In this document: one piece after another, positions 63,810 to 64,000 of the stretch
Position numbering within the stretch: position 1 is the first letter of the stretch
Layout of the letters: each line of letters opens with the position of its first letter
Assembly: GCA_934675115.1 (NCBI GenBank)
Contig: CAKUPH010000001.1
Location: 1 to 64,000, forward strand
DNA: 64,000 bases
Reading direction: 5' to 3'
DNA from: an uncultured Oscillospiraceae bacterium
GTDB lineage: Bacteria > Bacillota > Clostridia > Oscillospirales > Oscillospiraceae
Made by a program: the position numbers and the translations under genes
The notes under the pieces: generated by a model
What the model was told of the DNA's origin: nothing
The model's database searches: none
Seen by the model: only the letters and a program-made list of their open reading frames with translations

Positions 63810-64000
63810 TTACTCCATGCCCTTCGCCATCTCGCGGATGATCTCTTCGGCGGAGAGGATATCCTTGATGTTGTCGATGGCGCCGCCGCAGTCCAGCAGG
63901 CCGTGCTCCAGATCGCCGTCCAGCATGGCGGTCTTGTAGCCGGCGGCGTAGGTGCCGGTGATGACGCCCGCGTTTTCCTTCGGGTTGGCCATGAGCTCAA
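63810..64000 (-). CDS. 3' end of a nitronate monooxygenase / FabK-like flavoprotein gene (partial)
   Basis: Only the last ~63 codons are in the window: ELMANPKENAGVITGTYAAG, then a C-terminus (LDGDLEHGLLDCGGAIDNIK, ending EEIIREMAKGME) as in nitronate monooxygenases and FabK-type FMN enzymes, with the family's conserved Cys/Gly-Gly-Ala phosphate-binding surroundings. The rest lies right of the window. It ends 16 bp before the next gene and should be cotranscribed with the barrel protein and SDR. Confidence 0.72.
   Translation of the reverse strand, partial: ELMANPKENAGVITGTYAAGYKTAMLDGDLEHGLLDCGGAIDNIKDILSAEEIIREMAKGME

Noticed and set aside
1-64000. CRISPR arrays, transposases, prophage, rRNA or tRNA genes
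   Set aside because: No regularly spaced direct repeats with unique spacers, no transposase or phage proteins, and no cloverleaf or rRNA sequences were recognised. The repeats present are intergenic hairpins and gene-end duplications.

Overview
The window looks like chromosomal DNA from a GC-rich, strictly anaerobic gut Firmicute, most likely of the family Oscillospiraceae (Flavonifractor/Intestinimonas/Lawsonibacter-like). This is inferred from strong AGGAGG ribosome sites, sigma-A promoters, a ZTP riboswitch on fhs, a tryptophan T-box, oxygen-sensitive enzyme families (4Fe-4S old-yellow-enzyme reductases, a 4-hydroxybutyryl-CoA dehydratase family) and many lipoprotein-anchored ABC transporters. 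No phage, transposase, CRISPR array, rRNA or tRNA was seen.

Layout. (1) 1-24,700, mostly + strand: two parallel uptake-plus-flavin-reduction modules. Module A has a flavin reductase with [4Fe-4S] motif (456), a lipoprotein (2520), a divergent AraC regulator (5132, minus), a second flavin reductase (5427), an unrecognised 202-aa protein (7397), a complete peptide-type ABC importer (8072-13688) and a membrane-anchored 5'-nucleotidase C-terminal domain without its enzyme domain (13685). Module B has a LysR regulator (14773), a SnoaL/BaiE-like protein (15968), a second complete importer (16752-22307), a second orphan 5'-nucleotidase C-domain (22282) and a fumarate-reductase-type flavoprotein (23151). 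The shared gene order suggests that imported small molecules, not simply nutritional peptides, are handled by cytoplasmic flavoenzymes. (2) 24,700-29,200: fhs with a ZTP riboswitch, a duplicated fhs 3' end with hairpin repeats, a cluster of DnaA boxes, a small protein, and an ECF sigma/anti-sigma pair.

(3) 29,228-41,207, all minus strand: a catabolic cluster headed by a sigma-54 activator. A near-perfect -24/-12 promoter lies directly after the activator gene. Next come an SDR, two 4-hydroxybutyryl-CoA-dehydratase-family paralogues that share a stretch of about 700 identical bases, another SDR, a crotonase with an unusual insert, a 3-hydroxybutyryl-CoA dehydrogenase, a 3-hydroxyacid dehydrogenase and a beta-keto acid cleavage enzyme. 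A recurring TTGC-N6-GCAA palindrome upstream of the activator gene and upstream of one dehydratase is a candidate activator site. Together the genes imply oxidation of a 3-hydroxy acid, CoA-dependent cleavage, and radical-type dehydration feeding into crotonyl-CoA chemistry. The substrate is unknown. The spacers carry hairpin-rich repeats that abut gene 3' ends.

(4) 41,400-60,070: housekeeping and transport genes. These are a 40-codon ORF, gltX, a LURP-one-like protein, rqcH, mrnC, a MacB-type ABC pair, an NSS transporter, mreB/mbl, comFC with a ribbon-helix-helix gene, a T-box-controlled tryptophan-type ABC importer, a PiT phosphate permease, and a Crp/Fnr regulator divergent from a ferredoxin-like gene with a palindrome at the class II position. 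(5) 60,150-64,000: a decayed stretch (TetR, MATE and flavodoxin remnants around an intact PaaI thioesterase), then an SDR, a dimeric-barrel protein and the 3' end of a nitronate-monooxygenase-like gene that runs off the window.
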